Assembly (NCBI GenBank): GCA_035934555.1
Contig: DASYXT010000040.1
Coordinates: forward strand, 1 to 64,000
Origin: DASYXT01 sp035934555
GTDB lineage: Bacteria; Verrucomicrobiota; Verrucomicrobiia; Limisphaerales; UBA8199
Direction: 5' to 3'
DNA: 64,000 bases
Numbering within the stretch: position 1 is the stretch's first letter; the number at the start of each line of letters is the position of its first letter. The translations under genes were made by a program, and so were the position numbers. Below are positions 62,354 through 64,000 of this stretch, in pieces. The notes below the pieces were generated by a model. It made no database searches, had not been told where the DNA came from, and worked only from the letters and a program-made list of their open reading frames with translations.

Positions 62354-63864
62354 ATACTCTTTGCGCCGCCAAGGACCGTGCGGACCGATTCCCGGAGGCT
62401 CTCCACCATTCGGTTGAGCTGTTGCTGAGTCGTGCAATAAGGCGGCATCAGGACCACCACGTTACCAATGGGGCGAGTCAGCACGCCTTTACCGGCCATG
62501 GCGTCGCAGACCCGAATACCGGCCCGTTCTGAAAGCGCGAACGGTTCGCGTGTGCGCCAGTTCTTCACCAATTCAATACCCGCGATTAGCCCCACCTGGC
62601 GGATATCGCCGATTTGGGGAAGTTGCCAGAGGCTGCGCAAAGCGTCACGAAGCTGGCTTTCAAGCCGTTGGCGCCAGCGCAAGCCTGACCGGTCCTGAAG
62701 GAGCTTTAGGTTCGCAATCGCAGCCGAGGCTCCGAGCGGATTGCCGGTGAAACTATGTCCGTGGAAGAAGGTCTTGAACTCTGCGTAGTCACCGAGGAAC
62801 GCGTCAAACACGGCCTGGGTTGTTAGCGTTGCCGCCAAGGGCATATACCCGCCCGCCAGGCCTTTGGCCAACGCCACGAAATCAGGCTGCACCTGCTCCT
62901 GATGCGAGGCCAGGAACCACTCACTTCCCGTGCGGCACAACCCGGTCAGCACCTCGTCAGCGACCAGCAGCGCGCCTTGCGTCCGGGCCAAACCAGTTGC
63001 CCGTTGGAGCCATCCGCTTGGTTGGGCAATTATGCCCGCGGCTCCCTGGATGAGCGGTTCGAAAACAAACGCCGCATACGGATTGCCCTTCTTACGTTGG
63101 CGACAAACCTTTTTCTCCAGCACATCGAGGCATTCCCAATGGCATTTTCGATAATCGCGAGCATCCGCGCGTTCAGCGCGCGCATGATTGAACGGACACC
63201 GATAGCAATAGGGCGCCATCACCTTGTCGGTCTTGAACAACAGCCTGGAGTAGCTCTGGTGGAACAGGTCAATATGGCCCAGCGCGACAGCGCCAACTGT
63301 ATCGCCGTGATATGCGCCATCCAAAGAGAGGAACCGCGGCCGGCGGCTCCGTCCGGAGCGGCGGGCATACTCGTAGGCGAGTTTCAGGGCCACTTCCATC
63401 GCCGTCGAACCGTTATCAGAAAAAAACACCTTGGCCAGGCGGGAGTGCGAATTCGAACGAGGAGAGCGAGTTGGCGAGTGGCGCGATGCAAACCCATCCG
63501 GGTTCGGGCCGGGGCGATTGGCCAGGGCGATGAGGTCGCGTGCCAGGATGCTCGCCGGCTCGTTCGCCAACCCGAGCGCGGAACTGTGGCCAATTCGACT
63601 GAGCTGAGCGCGAATCGCCCGATTCAGCACGGGGTGGTTGTGCCCGTGCAGGTTCGTCCAGATTGAGGAGTTCGCGTCGAGGTATTCGCGCCCATCCACA
63701 TCCCGCAGGACAGCTCCGTTGCCTTCCGCGATTATGACCGGCTTTTTGCGCAGCCAATCCCGCATTTGAGTAAACGGGTGCCAGACATACTGATGGTCCA
63801 GTTTGGCCAATTGCGCCGCGCTGGGTGTGCCCTTGTCACGTTGGCGTCGCTGCTTAGGCGTCAT
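62350..63864 (-). CDS. bioA: Adenosylmethionine-8-amino-7-oxononanoate aminotransferase
   Basis: BioA makes 7,8-diaminopelargonate in biotin synthesis. About 504 residues from the ATG at 63864 (MTPKQRRQRDKG); the frame reaches 63981. It has YVWHPFTQMRDWLRKKPVII, the PLP segments VADEVLTGLCRTGSEW and VALAKGLAGGYMPLAATLTT (PLP Lys), and FFHGHSFTGNPLGASAA. Length is above the usual 420-440 partly because of an in-frame insert of about 25 residues rich in Ser, Arg and Pro before VFFSDNGSTAMEVAL, near 63437-63512. It overlaps the end of bioF by 11 bases on the same strand. Confidence 0.9.
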   Translation of the reverse strand: MTPKQRRQRDKGTPSAAQLAKLDHQYVWHPFTQMRDWLRKKPVIIAEGNGAVLRDVDGREYLDANSSIWTNLHGHNHPVLNRAIRAQLSRIGHSSALGLANEPASILARDLIALANRPGPNPDGFASRHSPTRSPRSNSHSRLAKVFFSDNGSTAMEVALKLAYEYARRSGRSRRPRFLSLDGAYHGDTVGAVALGHIDLFHQSYSRLLFKTDKVMAPYCYRCPFNHARAERADARDYRKCHWECLDVLEKKVCRQRKKGNPYAAFVFEPLIQGAAGIIAQPSGWLQRATGLARTQGALLVADEVLTGLCRTGSEWFLASHQEQVQPDFVALAKGLAGGYMPLAATLTTQAVFDAFLGDYAEFKTFFHGHSFTGNPLGASAAIANLKLLQDRSGLRWRQRLESQLRDALRSLWQLPQIGDIRQVGLIAGIELVKNWRTREPFALSERAGIRVCDAMAGKGVLTRPIGNVVVLMPPYCTTQQQLNRMVESLRESVRTVLGGAKSI

Positions 63865-64000
63865 TGGACAAACCCTCGGACACAGGCAACGGTGAGGCGC
63901 ATTGCGAGGCAGATTGACCGTTCTGGCCGTGCCCAGGGGCAAGCCCGAGCTCAAGTAAGGTCTGCGCCAGGAGTTGGACATCTTCAGCAGTGTGGCTGGC
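63854..64000 (-). CDS. bioF: Partial 8-amino-7-oxononanoate synthase (3' end)
   Basis: The last 48 codons of a minus-strand gene enter from the right edge: SHTAEDVQLLAQTLLELG, then a Gln/Ser-rich tail ending SNDA and a stop at 63854-63856. The first 20 residues match the C-terminal helix of BioF (the KAPA synthase pattern SHTxEDVxxL). The gene directly precedes bioA with an 11-base overlap, which is a usual biotin-operon pairing. Only the 3' end is visible, so the call rests on a short stretch plus context. Confidence 0.5.
   Translation of the reverse strand, partial: ASHTAEDVQLLAQTLLELGLAPGHGQNGQSASQCASPLPVSEGLSNDA

Overview
The window looks like a high-GC, Gram-negative member of the Verrucomicrobiota, probably the Pedosphaera/Limisphaera side (subdivision 3). 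The evidence is an 845-residue GloVer-repeat protein, a DUF1559-like prepilin-type protein, an immunoglobulin-fold surface protein, several Tat-exported proteins, lpxB and an Mla-type lipid transporter (an outer membrane), and a squalene-hopene cyclase. The taxonomic call is inference from gene content. No rRNA, tRNA or CRISPR array was recognised.

Layout. Positions 1-3025 are accessory and repeat-rich: near-identical 60-bp direct repeats bracket a ParE/RelE-type toxin-antitoxin pair, followed by a sigma-like factor and a 96-bp tandem repeat. From 3026 to 9475 come purD, a secreted FKBP isomerase with a strong terminator, a histidine kinase facing its probable response regulator, and an Ig-domain secreted protein. 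Positions 9817-17421 hold a Wsp-type chemosensory operon (MCP, two CheW proteins, CheA-REC). Its last gene carries a WspR-like receiver fused to a hybrid kinase instead of a diguanylate cyclase, and no CheR or CheB gene is present. Positions 17506-25901 hold an S66 carboxypeptidase, a zinc alcohol dehydrogenase, an esterase, a large secreted protein, a GNAT protein, a DegT aminotransferase and an orphan PTS EIIC.

Positions 25989-34962 hold a Tat-exported Gfo/Idh/MocA oxidoreductase, serS, glgA, a DUF1460 protein, a DnaJ-zinc-finger-like protein and a FAD/Fe-S dehydrogenase. Positions 35168-38771 hold an mlaE-mlaF-mlaD-lipoprotein operon with a STAS domain fused to MlaE. Then come a broken DUF2071 gene, a MOSC protein, a membrane protein, a subtilase with a secretin-like N-terminal domain, squalene-hopene cyclase, pyrD and an ABC-F ATPase. 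Positions 47467-51547 hold a small conserved protein, the GloVer protein and a prepilin-like protein.

Positions 52007-58820 form a metabolic block: HAD phosphatase, iron alcohol dehydrogenase, aldehyde dehydrogenase and glutamine-synthetase-like ligase in one run, with a convergent thiamine-diphosphate 2-oxoacid decarboxylase. The end carries lpxB, a membrane protein, an EVE protein, a HAD hydrolase and biotin genes (bioA and the 3' end of bioF).

The most unusual items are the Wsp-type operon with an exchanged output module, the orphan EIIC in which the expected GIHG histidine is asparagine, and the decarboxylase/dehydrogenase/ligase block whose substrate is unknown.
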